The notes: generated by a model from the sequence alone, not told the origin. DNA of 64,000 bases from Halobacteriovorax sp. GB3 (GCF_028649655.1 NZ_JAQSLN010000005.1:249409-313408); one strand, 5' to 3'; counted from the first letter of the stretch, positions 37,568 to 46,604 are shown. Made by a program: numbers and translations.

Positions 37568-39627
37568 TCTTTGATTGCGACTTTAAACGACTCACCCAAA
37601 GGCAGGGTGAGTCGGTTTCTATCTTGTAATAAATTATAAAAAAATAAATTTCTATAAATGTACTTCACATAATTTCTTGTTTCTTCATAGGGAATAGATT
37701 CAATCATAACGAGCGGATCTTCATCCACAAAATGTCCACGAATCCATCGTTTTACTCTATTTTGACCAGCATTATAGGAAGCGAGCGCTAGAATTAAATT
37801 ACCGTCAAACATACGAACTAATTTTTTAAAATAAGTAATACCTATTTTTAGGTTTGTTGATGGAGTTTCAAGTTGAGAAGCAACAACGCGAGAGTTGAAA
37901 TCACGAGCAGTTGCAGGCATGAGCTGCATAAGACCACGAGCACCAACGTGAGACTTTGCTCCTGGATTGAATGCCGACTCTTGTCTGATTAACGAAAGAA
38001 TAACAAGTGGGTCGATGGAATTATCAACTTTTTTGATTTCTTTTACATATTCAAATGGAAAGAGAAACTTTAGAGAGCGGCTTCCAACGGAAAGTAGATT
38101 ATCGTTAAATGAACTATGAAGCAGTTTAAAAGTTTGAAGGTATTCACCATTATTATTGAAAGATTGAATTAACCCAATACTTAAAAAGCGCTTAATCTCT
38201 TTGTTTGAGAAATGCTTGTATTTACCAAGATTGGTTAGGAGATGTTTTTTATCTGAAGAGAGAACTGTTTGTATTTCTTTTTCTGCATAAGAAGAAAGGT
38301 CTAACTTTAGCCAAGTGCTCAAACGAGCAAGAGAAAGATTAAGATCATTAGAAAAATCATCTTTTGAAACAGAATAGAGATCGATTTTATCTTTATACTT
38401 TTTAATAAGGCGATGAGGTGAACTATAATTTTCTAGATCTGAGATATATTTCATACTCAATATCGAATAAAAACTTAAAGGACTGTTTTTTGTGATGAGT
38501 TTGAAAAGATGCTTTGAGATCGACTGCTGATCAATCTTTAAAAAAGTATAAGCAATCCAAAATTTCAATTTCTCATCAAAAGAAGTGAAGTCATTGAGAA
38601 GTTCGAGACTCTCAATTGTTTTGGAAGCGGATTGATAATCTTTGAAAAGAATGTCACTCCAAAGAATATAAAAAATAGTCTGAGAGTAGTCACCCTTGCT
38701 AGAGACGTGGAGAGCATGTTTAAAGATATGCTTAGCAGTTGCAGGTTGTTCATCATATAAAGTATTGTACCCAAGCTTAATGAGTGTTTTCCAAGTATAT
38801 TCTGTATCGAGGTAACGTCTGTTTTCTAAGTGGAAACTGATCATATGATCTGAGAACGTCTTAACCTTAGAGTAATCTTTATTCTTACGTGCAGCTCTAG
38901 CACTTTTTTTCATTTTGTTAAAAGCACCAATGAAATATTTCTTATCAGGTCCACCAATGGAGCCTTTCTCTTGAATGAAATTAGTCAACTCTTGATTAAG
39001 GGGCAAGTGGTCGAGTAAGCGCTTTGGTGGAATTTGATTAAGGTGAATATAATTCTTAACAACTATCTTTGATAAGAGATCATATGTCTTTTTATCATTC
39101 TTTTTGGCACGGGAGAGAATTCGTATAATAAGTTTGAGATGATCTTTTTTACTTTGATGAAAAATCGCTTTAGAAAGAAAAACCTCATCGATACTGTTGA
39201 TATTTTCTAAATCTTTTAGGCTTTTGTTGATTCGTCGAATCGCTTTTTTCCAACAATAATTTGATAGAAGATCAATAGTCTTATTGAAAATAGGATTTAG
39301 CGATTCTTTTGAAACTTTTTGCGTACATCTAATTCTTATCTCTTGAAGAGAAAGATTATTCTCTTTTATTAGTTTTATCTTCTTAATGAGTGGGAGATAA
39401 CTTGAAAATGGAGAGCTTTTATCAATATTCTTTTCGAGATTACTAAGTGTGTAGTTCTTAGGGGTCGAATAGCGTAGCTCTCTATTAAGATCATAGATAC
39501 TTTTAGCGATACTCTTATTTTTAGAATCAACTTTAGAATTAATGATGTTGAAAGCATTCGTCGCATTGGGGTGAGGGGTGGCGAAGCTATTAAGAGTATA
39601 TAAAAAAAGAAGAACGATAAGTCGCAT
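37564..39627 (-). CDS. Soluble lytic transglycosylase (Slt70-like)
   Basis: Periplasmic peptidoglycan-cleaving enzyme of 687 residues. A signal peptide (1-16) is followed by a long alpha-helical superhelix domain (about 25-525), as in Slt70. The catalytic SLT domain has E550 in LIRQESAFNPGAKS, GARGLMQLMPATA and LASYNAGQNRVKRW. Length and domain order match Slt rather than MltC/D/E. It is the second transglycosylase in the window and is distinct in architecture from the one at 6467. A small HAMP membrane protein lies just upstream on the same strand. Confidence 0.94.
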   Translation of the reverse strand: MRLIVLLFLYTLNSFATPHPNATNAFNIINSKVDSKNKSIAKSIYDLNRELRYSTPKNYTLSNLEKNIDKSSPFSSYLPLIKKIKLIKENNLSLQEIRIRCTQKVSKESLNPIFNKTIDLLSNYCWKKAIRRINKSLKDLENINSIDEVFLSKAIFHQSKKDHLKLIIRILSRAKKNDKKTYDLLSKIVVKNYIHLNQIPPKRLLDHLPLNQELTNFIQEKGSIGGPDKKYFIGAFNKMKKSARAARKNKDYSKVKTFSDHMISFHLENRRYLDTEYTWKTLIKLGYNTLYDEQPATAKHIFKHALHVSSKGDYSQTIFYILWSDILFKDYQSASKTIESLELLNDFTSFDEKLKFWIAYTFLKIDQQSISKHLFKLITKNSPLSFYSILSMKYISDLENYSSPHRLIKKYKDKIDLYSVSKDDFSNDLNLSLARLSTWLKLDLSSYAEKEIQTVLSSDKKHLLTNLGKYKHFSNKEIKRFLSIGLIQSFNNNGEYLQTFKLLHSSFNDNLLSVGSRSLKFLFPFEYVKEIKKVDNSIDPLVILSLIRQESAFNPGAKSHVGARGLMQLMPATARDFNSRVVASQLETPSTNLKIGITYFKKLVRMFDGNLILALASYNAGQNRVKRWIRGHFVDEDPLVMIESIPYEETRNYVKYIYRNLFFYNLLQDRNRLTLPLGESFKVAIKD
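37588..37614 (+). terminator. Hairpin after ychF, inside the slt coding end
   Basis: A 10-bp stem (37588-37597 with 37605-37614, CGACTCACCC/GGGTGAGTCG) has a seven-base loop and is followed by GTTTCTATCTT, a weak T-rich tail. It lies 20 bases after the ychF stop and overlaps the last codons of the converging slt gene. It is a plausible terminator for the tRNA-prs-pth-ychF unit. Confidence 0.5.
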
Positions 39628-39640
39628 TTAGTTCCGTGGG

Positions 39641-40222
39641 TTAGAGGTGTTTAGTAAAACGCTCTTGAATTTCATCAAGATTGATGTTGATCTGTTCAAT
39701 GACAGCTTTTTTATCTTCAGGAATAACGTGAGTTAAATTTTTTAAATACGAGTTCACTTCACTTAAATAAACAACATCCTTTTTGTAATTTTCTTTAATC
39801 GTTTCAAAGGTACTATTTACGTCGTCTTCTAGGTCACGAAAGTAATCGCCTTGTCTAAAATAAAGTTTGCCCTCGCTTAATCCTTCACGAATTGAAGAAA
39901 GATATTTTTTAAGCTTGTAAACAGGCCCAGCAATCTTGTGAGTAAATAAAATACAAATGATGAATACGAGTACAGAGAAGCCTAGCTGCCAGAGAGCTAA
40001 TGTAATCATCAATGCTTGTTTGTAATTGCGCAATTCGAGAACTTTTTCAGGATTTGTCGAGGCAATGACATTTATATATTTTTCTACCAGCTCATAGATG
40101 GTAAAAGGATAAAAAAGACTCGATATAATAACCAATAATGTAATCATCAGTGAAAATTTCAGCTGAAATTTCGGGTTTACGAGGTATATTCGCCTTCTGT
40201 GTTGTGACACTAAGTTCTCCAT
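39641..40222 (-). CDS. Two-TM membrane protein with HAMP-like domain
   Basis: The 193 residues have a basic N-terminus, a membrane helix at about 23-45, a short periplasmic loop of about 30 residues, a second helix at about 72-93, then AGPVYKLKKYLSSIREG, a good HAMP start (conserved AGP..L). A charged coiled-coil tail follows. No kinase, cyclase or methyl-accepting output domain is present, so it is a stand-alone sensor or scaffold. Its stop is 13 bases from the slt start, so it may be cotranscribed with slt and could regulate envelope cutting; this is inference. Confidence 0.7.
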   Translation of the reverse strand: MENLVSQHRRRIYLVNPKFQLKFSLMITLLVIISSLFYPFTIYELVEKYINVIASTNPEKVLELRNYKQALMITLALWQLGFSVLVFIICILFTHKIAGPVYKLKKYLSSIREGLSEGKLYFRQGDYFRDLEDDVNSTFETIKENYKKDVVYLSEVNSYLKNLTHVIPEDKKAVIEQININLDEIQERFTKHL

Positions 40223-40299
40223 GGTTTAGGCTACGCATTAATATGATACGAGATGGAGGATATTCAGCTCAAGCGGCTGATTTTTCTGCCCCTTAGTAA

Positions 40300-40328
40300 T
40301 TGATAAGTAAGATCAGATTCATTAGAAT
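40300..40328 (+). promoter_or_regulatory. Sigma-70 promoter for mrp
   Basis: TTGATA (40300-40305), 17-base spacer, TAGAAT (40323-40328): five of six consensus bases in each box. The mrp ribosome site AGAGGTG and ATG 40353 follow at a normal distance. Confidence 0.7.
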
Positions 40329-40352
40329 TTTTTGTAATAAAAGAGGTGAAAT

Positions 40353-41504
40353 ATGAAAGCAGAAGTAAAAGATATTATTGAGAGGGTAAAGAACCCAAAT
40401 ACTCAAAAAACTCTAACAGAAGAGTCAAGAATTGTTGAAATGGTAATAGAAGATGACTCTTTTAGTCTGACATATAAAAGAGATGGAATCACACCTGCAC
40501 AGAAAAGACAGGTTGAAGATGTCATTGTTAATGAGCTCAGCAAGTATTACAGCGAAGAAAAGATAACTGTGAAAACAGTATCAACAGACTCAAAAGACGT
40601 CTTAGGAGCGAAACCAGCGCCTGCTAGTGCTCCAAAACAAGATAATGCACAGATTAAAGCGGGACATGGTCCTGTAGGGGCAAATAAGAAACGTGTACCA
40701 GGTGTTAAAAATGTTATTGCCGTCTCATCTGGTAAAGGTGGTGTTGGTAAATCAACTGTAACAACGAATATGGCCTTCGCTCTTAAGAACCAAGGAATGA
40801 AAGTTGCGATCCTAGACGCCGATGTCTACGGTCCATCAATTCCAATGCTTATGGGAAAAAGAGATGCTAAGCCACAGGCAAATGCAGATAAGAGAATTAT
40901 TCCAGTTGAGACTAACGGAGTTGGATTTATCTCATTTGGTCTTTTTATTGGGGAAGATGATGCCGTTATTTGGCGAGGTCCAATGCTTGGTGGAGTTCTA
41001 AATCAATTTCTTTTTGATGTTGAGTGGGGAGAGCTTGATTATCTTCTCATTGATCTGCCTCCTGGAACGGGTGATATGCAGCTTTCTATGGTTCAGGCAA
41101 CTGAAGTTGATGGAGCTCTTGTTGTTTGTACTCCACAAGATGTGGCCCTTCTAGACGCTAGAAAAGGTGCTCAAATGTTTAAAAAAGTGAATGTTCCAGT
41201 TCTTGGGATGATCGAGAATATGAGTTACTTTGCACCAGATGATATGCCAGAGAAAAAGTATTATATTTTTGGTGAAGGTGGAGTGAAAAAGGCCGCTACA
41301 CAATTTGAGGCACCATTTTTAGGTGAAATTCCAATGGAAATCGCGCTTCGTGAAAGTTGTGATAACGGGAACCCATATATGAGTAATGGCGACTATGAAG
41401 GTCGTCCGGTATGGAATGCCTATATGGAGTTAGCTTCAAAGCTTGTTAACATGAATAATGGTGATGAGAAGAAGGGATTCTTTTCTAAAATTTTTAAGAG
41501 ATAA
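40353..41504 (+). CDS. mrp: Mrp/ApbC-family P-loop ATPase
   Basis: Iron-sulfur cluster carrier/assembly ATPase family. An N-terminal MIP18-like domain (1-75) and an Ala/Pro-rich linker precede the P-loop domain with the deviant Walker A SGKGGVGKST (126-135), DADVYGPSIPMLMG and DLPPGTGDMQL. The CxxC pair that holds the bridging cluster in many homologs is missing: the region reads ENMSYFAPDDMPEKKY, and the protein has only two, widely spaced cysteines. APD-type variants are known in other groups, so this may be a subfamily feature; cluster binding should not be assumed. Confidence 0.9.
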   Translation: MKAEVKDIIERVKNPNTQKTLTEESRIVEMVIEDDSFSLTYKRDGITPAQKRQVEDVIVNELSKYYSEEKITVKTVSTDSKDVLGAKPAPASAPKQDNAQIKAGHGPVGANKKRVPGVKNVIAVSSGKGGVGKSTVTTNMAFALKNQGMKVAILDADVYGPSIPMLMGKRDAKPQANADKRIIPVETNGVGFISFGLFIGEDDAVIWRGPMLGGVLNQFLFDVEWGELDYLLIDLPPGTGDMQLSMVQATEVDGALVVCTPQDVALLDARKGAQMFKKVNVPVLGMIENMSYFAPDDMPEKKYYIFGEGGVKKAATQFEAPFLGEIPMEIALRESCDNGNPYMSNGDYEGRPVWNAYMELASKLVNMNNGDEKKGFFSKIFKR

Positions 41505-41507
41505 ACA

Positions 41508-42041
41508 TTGGCTTTTTTAACGACAATTGAAGAACAGGCATCTTTTAAGTTTACTGGTCGAATTAACGTCCTAAGTGTTGAGAATAATCAATTCTATGGT
41601 TATGTCTTAATGAGGGATGGTTATCTTGTTCAGGCGAAATTTAGAGGAGAGAAACTAGAACATGCTCTTTATAGTATTGTTTTTGCCGATATTGAGAACC
41701 AACTCAATCTAAAATTTGTTGTCGAGCCAGAAATCGTATCTGATGATGAAGCAATCTTTAAAATGTCGTTTTCAGACTTGAAGAAAAACGCTGAGACATC
41801 TTATGCTAAATTCAAAGATTCTATAAAGTTACGTCCTCCTGCGGACCTACATCTATTGATTAGGCCGGAATTTATTATCGAGGGTGCTAATTTAGAATTG
41901 ATAGAGTTTAAGACTTTAGAGACAATAACCGAGTATTCTAAAGTAGAAGACATCTATAAAAATAGTGATTTATTAGATCATGAAATAACAGAGGCCCTCG
42001 TTTCTTTAAGGAAGAAAAAGGCCTTAAAAGTTTGTAGGTAA
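41508..42041 (+). CDS. DUF4388-like protein
   Basis: A 177-residue cytoplasmic protein. Residues 5-75 (TGRINVLSVENNQFYGYVLMRDGYLVQAKFRG in part) fit the DUF4388/PATAN pattern, in which a short beta-strand unit presents a 'GxVxxxDGxIvxA' turn; such domains occur with response regulators and gliding/motility systems. The rest is not recognised. The start is a TTG at 41508, four bases after the mrp stop, with only AGAG upstream, so the exact start is uncertain. Confidence 0.58.
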   Translation: MAFLTTIEEQASFKFTGRINVLSVENNQFYGYVLMRDGYLVQAKFRGEKLEHALYSIVFADIENQLNLKFVVEPEIVSDDEAIFKMSFSDLKKNAETSYAKFKDSIKLRPPADLHLLIRPEFIIEGANLELIEFKTLETITEYSKVEDIYKNSDLLDHEITEALVSLRKKKALKVCR

Positions 42042-42059
42042 AATAACTTAGGAGAACCT

Positions 42060-42251
42060 GTGAAATCTCAAGTCCACAACGAAGGCGAGCTAAGAGAGCT
42101 CAAAGTAAACATCGAAAAAAACGTGGTTGATTCAATTGAAAGAATGGCCGAGAACTCGGGCTATACGATTGATGAAATTGTGGTAATCGCTTTAAAAAGA
42201 TTTAGAGCAAGCCACTCTGATTATGACGGTAGCATTCTAAACGGTGACTAA
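42060..42251 (+). CDS. Small ribbon-helix-helix-like protein
   Basis: The 63-residue protein has a strand-like segment (RELKVNIEKN) followed by two helices (VVDSIERMAENS, TIDEIVVIALKRFRAS). This matches the ribbon-helix-helix DNA-binding fold of MetJ/Arc/CopG type, which acts as dimers. The start is GTG 42060 with AGGAGA seven bases upstream. It is last of the mrp unit and is followed by a terminator. The target is unknown; autoregulation of the unit would be typical. Confidence 0.6.
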   Translation: MKSQVHNEGELRELKVNIEKNVVDSIERMAENSGYTIDEIVVIALKRFRASHSDYDGSILNGD

Positions 42252-42253
42252 AA

Positions 42254-42288
42254 AAATAAAGGCCTCTATATCGAGGCCTTTATTTTTA
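42254..42288. terminator. Intrinsic terminator of the mrp unit
   Basis: A 13-bp perfect stem (42254-42266 with 42273-42285, core AAAGGCCTC/GAGGCCTTT) has a six-base loop and T/A-rich tails on both sides. Confidence 0.9.
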
Positions 42289-42470
42289 CCAAATTTCAAT
42301 AGTTTACTAAGATAGCTTTTTTGAACATATCTCCTTACTCCCAGTAAAAATCGTCCTTTTTTTAGATAGTGTAAAAGAATTAAACAGTCCTGTAATAAAT
42401 TCTCTTCATTTGATTCACGTAAATTCAGTCACTTCTACTATGTTTTGGTCTTATACCCCTGTTAAGTCCT

Positions 42471-42488
42471 TTGGCATGCGCGTTGCAT
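42471..42488 (+). promoter_or_regulatory. Sigma-54 (RpoN) promoter
   Basis: TTGGCATG-CGCG-TTGCAT matches the -24/-12 consensus TTGGCACG-N4-TTGCAT at all but one position. The GG (42473-42474) and GC (42485-42486) pairs have the required 10-base separation. The start is predicted at about 42498, giving an 18-base leader with AGGGGAA before ATG 42516. A short inverted repeat, TTACT-CCC-AGTAA (42335-42347), lies about 135 bases upstream, where an activator could bind. Confidence 0.8.
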
Positions 42489-42515
42489 TAGTATTAGGCA
42501 TACAGGGGAATACTT

Positions 42516-43616
42516 ATGAAACTACTAACAACAAAAAAACTTATGACAACTTTTGCATCACTTGGATCTGTTCTTGTTATGGCATCAGCTTACAAGACAG
42601 CTCAAATGAATAGTGCAGATTTTATGCAAGATTCTGAGATCAAGTTTGCTAAGAGATTTGATAGTTCAATGGTTAGAAATGTTGCCTCTGCTAATAAGAA
42701 TACACCAGAGATTTTCCCATTTGTATTCAATGCTCAAAATAGAGAACTAATTGCAGGACAGTGGGAAGTAGTAAGTATTAGAGATGAAAAAGAGAATAAA
42801 GTTTATGATATTTCTGAAGAAGATAAGCAACTTATGATTAACCTTGAGTTAATTGGATCAAGTCTTGTTAGAGTTGGAAATGATGAAGAAATGAAATTTG
42901 ATATTTCTTTCATGCACGAATCAGGAAAAACAATCACTCTTTTTAGATCATTCAATGGTGGATATGAGATGATCAACGCTAGAAGAGTTAGAATTGTTAC
43001 AGAAACTTATGAAGAAACAGTTGCACCATCTAGAGATGAAGCTCCTGCAAAGAAATCGGATGTACTTGTAAATTCTTTAAATAGAAATACAGTTCTTGAA
43101 AGAGCTCTATTCCCAGAGAAAACAAGTGAAATTCTAAAGAATAGAAGTGTTGAAGGTGAGCTTGCTCTTGGTGAAGGTTCAATTGAAAACTTAAGCTTCA
43201 TCATCGAGATTAACGAAAATGAAGTAATCGACTTCTCTCAAGCGGGAATCACATTACAAGATGGTGGATCGTTTCAAGCTGAAGTAGATGGAGAAGTTAT
43301 CTCAGGAGTACTTACTAACAACGGAAATAATGGAGTACAAATTAGATTTGTAACAGGAACAAAGCTTAAAGGTGCAATGCTTAGCTTTGTAACATACGAA
43401 GAAAAAGAAAGAATCAGAATGAAAGAAGAAGAAGCTGAAATGTTTAAAGAAGAAAAACTAGCTGAAGAAGTAGAAGTTAAGACAGAAGAGAACATGATTC
43501 AAGACCAAGTAACTAATGAGAGAGAGCAACTTGCACAAGAAGAAGCGATGGAAGTAGAAATGGTTTCTGAAGAGCAAGCTGCGGAAATTGCCCAAGAAGA
43601 AGGATTTGATTGGTAA
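42516..43616 (+). CDS. Exported protein with acidic tail, unknown function
   Basis: Not recognised. The 366 residues begin with a signal-peptide-like stretch (MKLLTTKKLMTTFASLGSVLVMASA). The middle contains two lipocalin-like or repeat-like beta segments with similar endings (FRSFNGGYEMINARRVRIVT, and the later QIRFVTGTKLKGAMLSFVTYE). The last 80 residues are strongly acidic and Glu-rich (KEEEAEMFKEEKLAEEVEV). It is a single gene between a sigma-54 promoter and a terminator, so expression should depend on RpoN and an NtrC-type activator. Confidence 0.78.
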   Translation: MKLLTTKKLMTTFASLGSVLVMASAYKTAQMNSADFMQDSEIKFAKRFDSSMVRNVASANKNTPEIFPFVFNAQNRELIAGQWEVVSIRDEKENKVYDISEEDKQLMINLELIGSSLVRVGNDEEMKFDISFMHESGKTITLFRSFNGGYEMINARRVRIVTETYEETVAPSRDEAPAKKSDVLVNSLNRNTVLERALFPEKTSEILKNRSVEGELALGEGSIENLSFIIEINENEVIDFSQAGITLQDGGSFQAEVDGEVISGVLTNNGNNGVQIRFVTGTKLKGAMLSFVTYEEKERIRMKEEEAEMFKEEKLAEEVEVKTEENMIQDQVTNEREQLAQEEAMEVEMVSEEQAAEIAQEEGFDW

Positions 43617-43666
43617 GTCGATACAAAATGAGAAAAAAGAATCATCTGAATAGGTGACTCAAAGGC

Positions 43667-43702
43667 AAAAAAAAGCCCCTCAAATTGAGGGGCCTTTTTA
43701 TT
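43667..43702. terminator. Bidirectional intrinsic terminator
   Basis: GCCCCTC (43675-43681) pairs with GAGGGGC (43687-43693) around a five-base loop; a T-tract follows on plus, and an eight-T tract on minus. It separates the 42516 gene from the converging etfA. Confidence 0.9.
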
Positions 43703-43704
43703 TC

Positions 43705-44655
43705 TTAACCAAGAACTTTCTTTAATTCATCTTTAAGAATTGGAACAATTTGGAAAAGATCTCCAACGATTCCATAGTCAGCTTTAGTGAAGATTGGAGC
43801 ATCAGCGTCAGTGTTGATAGCAACGATAACTTTTGATGTTCTCATCCCAGCAAGGTGTTGAATAGCACCAGAGATACCACAAGCAATGTAAAGAGTAGGA
43901 GCAACAGTTTTACCTGTTTGTCCAACTTGCATTGATGGAGCAGCATATCCAGAATCAACAGCTGCTCTCGATGCACCAACTGTTGCACCAAGAACGTCAG
44001 CTAGCTCTTCAAGAATTTTGAAGTTCTCAGCAGACTTCATTGCACGACCACCAGAAACAATAATATTTGCTTCAGTAAGGTCTAGCTTTTCAGAAGCACC
44101 TTTAATGATTTCTTTAATAGCGGCACGGATATTTCCAGCATTACCAGTTACTTCATTTGTAGCACCAGCACCAGCTGTTGGAGCCTCTGGCATACCAAGA
44201 GCGTTTGGTCTAATTGAAACAAAGTGTGGCTTAGGTCCAGAGATTTCAACTTTTGCAAGACACTTTCCAGAGAACATTGGTCTCGTTCCTGAGAAATTAT
44301 CTCCATCCATAACAAAGTTTGTTACATCTGAAGCTAGACCAGCTTCGAAAGCACCAGCTAATCTTGGAAGAAGATCTTTACCAAGAGAAGTTGCACCACC
44401 AAAAACGAAGTCATAGTTTGAACCGATGAATTCTTTAAGAGCATTTGTATAACCCTCTGGTGAGTAGTTATCTAGACCCTTAATTGAGTGAACATTAGCT
44501 GCACCATATTTTGCAAGTTCAGTTACAGCAGCAGCTGGAACTTCACCAACAGCAGCAACGTCAACATCGTGTCCTGTAAGTTTTCCTAGAATTTCATAAG
44601 TTACAGACTTAACTGTATCACCTGATATTTCAGCAAGTACTAATACTTTAGCCAT
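43705..44655 (-). CDS. etfA: Electron transfer flavoprotein subunit alpha
   Basis: FAD-binding subunit of ETF, which takes electrons from acyl-CoA dehydrogenases and hands them to ETF-quinone oxidoreductase. The C-terminal FAD domain has SRAAVDSGYA, the VGQTGKTVAPTLYIACGISG signature and the final NTDADAPIF motif. The 316 residues are typical. It is last gene of the acyl-CoA dehydrogenase-etfB-etfA unit. Confidence 0.97.
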   Translation of the reverse strand: MAKVLVLAEISGDTVKSVTYEILGKLTGHDVDVAAVGEVPAAAVTELAKYGAANVHSIKGLDNYSPEGYTNALKEFIGSNYDFVFGGATSLGKDLLPRLAGAFEAGLASDVTNFVMDGDNFSGTRPMFSGKCLAKVEISGPKPHFVSIRPNALGMPEAPTAGAGATNEVTGNAGNIRAAIKEIIKGASEKLDLTEANIIVSGGRAMKSAENFKILEELADVLGATVGASRAAVDSGYAAPSMQVGQTGKTVAPTLYIACGISGAIQHLAGMRTSKVIVAINTDADAPIFTKADYGIVGDLFQIVPILKDELKKVLG

Positions 44656-44670
44656 TTTATATACTCCTAA

Positions 44671-45459
44671 TTAAATAACTTTTGCTTCTTCTCTAAGAAG
44701 CTTAACAACGTCTGCAACAATAGAGGCTTGGTTAGCTTCTTCCATTGCATCAAATTTCTTACCAGCTGGTTTCTCTGGTGGAAGTTGGAACCCAGAGTAT
44801 TTAACTCTTCTGTCATCTTCAGAAACACCAACGTCAGCAAGTGAGTGTTGTGTAAGTGGTTTTCTCTTAGCTTTCATGATTCCTGGAAGAGAAGCATATC
44901 TAGGAGTGTTAAGACCTTTGTTACAAGCGATAACAACTGGTGCGTTTACTTCGTAAACTTCCATTGCTCCACCTTCGATTTCTCTTTTTAGAGTGTACTT
45001 TCCACCTTCTTCGTTGCATTCAACTACAACTGAAACGTGTGGAAGATCCATCATTTGAGCAACAAGTTGTGGAACTTGAAGACAGTCATCATCAATAGCT
45101 TGTTTTCCAGTGAAAACTACATCTGGAGTTTTCCCAGACTTCTCAATCGCACCTTTGATTGCCTTAGCAGTCATGAATGAATCAAGATTATCGTCACCTT
45201 CAACAAGGATTGCTTCATCAGCACCCATTGCAAGAGCTGTTCTTAGGGCTTCAGTATCTTTAACACCACCAACTCTAACAACTGTTACTGTTGAACCACT
45301 GTTAGCTTGTTTTGTTAGAAGAGCTTGCTCAACTGCGAACTCATCATAAGGGTTCATGATCCATTTAATCGAAGTCGTTTCGATAAATGAACCGTCTGCT
45401 TTAGGCGTAATTTTAGTTTCCGTGTCTGGAACTTGCTTAATGCATACGAAAATGTTCAA
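44671..45459 (-). CDS. etfB: Electron transfer flavoprotein subunit beta
   Basis: AMP-binding partner of EtfA. The protein starts MNIFVCIKQVPDTETKI, with the NPYDEFAVEQAL and GKQAIDDDCLQVPQLVA segments typical of the family and the recognition region following. The 262 residues are normal. It is two bases downstream of the acyl-CoA dehydrogenase stop. Confidence 0.97.
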   Translation of the reverse strand: MNIFVCIKQVPDTETKITPKADGSFIETTSIKWIMNPYDEFAVEQALLTKQANSGSTVTVVRVGGVKDTEALRTALAMGADEAILVEGDDNLDSFMTAKAIKGAIEKSGKTPDVVFTGKQAIDDDCLQVPQLVAQMMDLPHVSVVVECNEEGGKYTLKREIEGGAMEVYEVNAPVVIACNKGLNTPRYASLPGIMKAKRKPLTQHSLADVGVSEDDRRVKYSGFQLPPEKPAGKKFDAMEEANQASIVADVVKLLREEAKVI

Positions 45460-45461
45460 TT

Positions 45462-46604
45462 TTAGCTCCTTGAAAAAATTTCTTTAGCAATTACTAATCT
45501 CTGAATTTGTGATGTTCCTTCATATATCTGAATGAGTTTTGCATCTCTCATCAGTTTTTCTACTGGGTATTCTTTAGAGTAGCCATAGCCTCCAAAAACC
45601 TGAACAGCATCAGTGGCTACTTCCATGAACGCATCTGCTGAAAAAGCTTTCGCATATGAAGCAAGTTGCGTATTAGGCTTACTATTATCTAACAACCAAG
45701 CCGCTTTGTGAACTAAAAGACGAGAAGCTTCTACTTTCATTGCCATATCAGCAATCATGAATTGGATGGCTTGGTGCCCCGAAAGGGGTTTACCAAATTG
45801 TGATCTTTCTTTTGAATATTTGACTGCGTGGTCAAGAGCACACTGCGCTCCACCAACGGCGGAAGCTGAAACCATCGGTCTAGAATGATCTAGTGTCTTC
45901 ATTGCAATCTTCCAACCTTCGTTAACATTTCCAAGGACATTTTCTTTTGGAACTTTAACGTTGTTAAAAGTTACAGCTCTTGTATCAGAACAACGATGTC
46001 CCATCTTATCTTCTTTCTCTCCAATTTCTATGCCTTCACATTTCTCAACAACAACTGCAGTGATTCCCTTATGCTTTAGTGCTGGATCTGTTGTGCAATA
46101 AACAACAAAGAGATCAGCGTAACCTGCATTTGTAATCCACATCTTGTTACCATTTAAAAGATAGTGATCGCCATTATCTTTAAGAGTTGTCTTTATGCCG
46201 GCAGCATCAGAGCCATTTCCCGGTTCAGTTAAACAGAAGGCTGCAATTTTATAATCTTCTGTGAATGGAGTAAGAAATCTTTTTTTCTGTTCATCGCTTC
46301 CTCCAATGACAATTGGAAGGAGAGCAAGATCATTTGCCATGATGGCCGTATTCATACCTAAGCATCCATAGGCGAGAGATTCTGTGATAATCATAGAATC
46401 CATTGCACTAAAACCAGCTCCACCATATTCAGCTGGAATACAAGTATTGACTAAACCTAGCTCCCAAGCCTTTTTGAGAATAGGTAGTGGCATTTCAGCT
46501 TTTTCATCATATTCACCAGCCTTTGGCATCATTTCATTACGAGCAAATTTTAGGGCCATGTCATGAATTTCTTTTTGTTCGGGAGTCAATTCGAAATTAA
46601 TCAT
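45462..46604 (-). CDS. Acyl-CoA dehydrogenase
   Basis: FAD enzyme that makes 2-enoyl-CoA from acyl-CoA and passes electrons to ETF. All family marks are present: the N-terminal helical domain, the FAD-contacting FCLTEPGNGSDA and WITNAGYADLF, and the catalytic glutamate E362 in IYEGTSQIQR. The position of this base fits short/medium/branched-chain enzymes rather than isovaleryl- or long-chain types. The 380 residues are typical. It is first in an operon with etfB and etfA, with AAGGAT ahead of the ATG and a strong promoter at 46640-46668. Confidence 0.95.
   Translation of the reverse strand: MINFELTPEQKEIHDMALKFARNEMMPKAGEYDEKAEMPLPILKKAWELGLVNTCIPAEYGGAGFSAMDSMIITESLAYGCLGMNTAIMANDLALLPIVIGGSDEQKKRFLTPFTEDYKIAAFCLTEPGNGSDAAGIKTTLKDNGDHYLLNGNKMWITNAGYADLFVVYCTTDPALKHKGITAVVVEKCEGIEIGEKEDKMGHRCSDTRAVTFNNVKVPKENVLGNVNEGWKIAMKTLDHSRPMVSASAVGGAQCALDHAVKYSKERSQFGKPLSGHQAIQFMIADMAMKVEASRLLVHKAAWLLDNSKPNTQLASYAKAFSADAFMEVATDAVQVFGGYGYSKEYPVEKLMRDAKLIQIYEGTSQIQRLVIAKEIFSRS

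Noticed and set aside
42410-42613. 67-residue open frame overlapping the start of the 42516 gene
   Set aside because: It overlaps the sigma-54 promoter and the signal-peptide codons of the 42516 gene in another frame, and its translation has no recognisable features.
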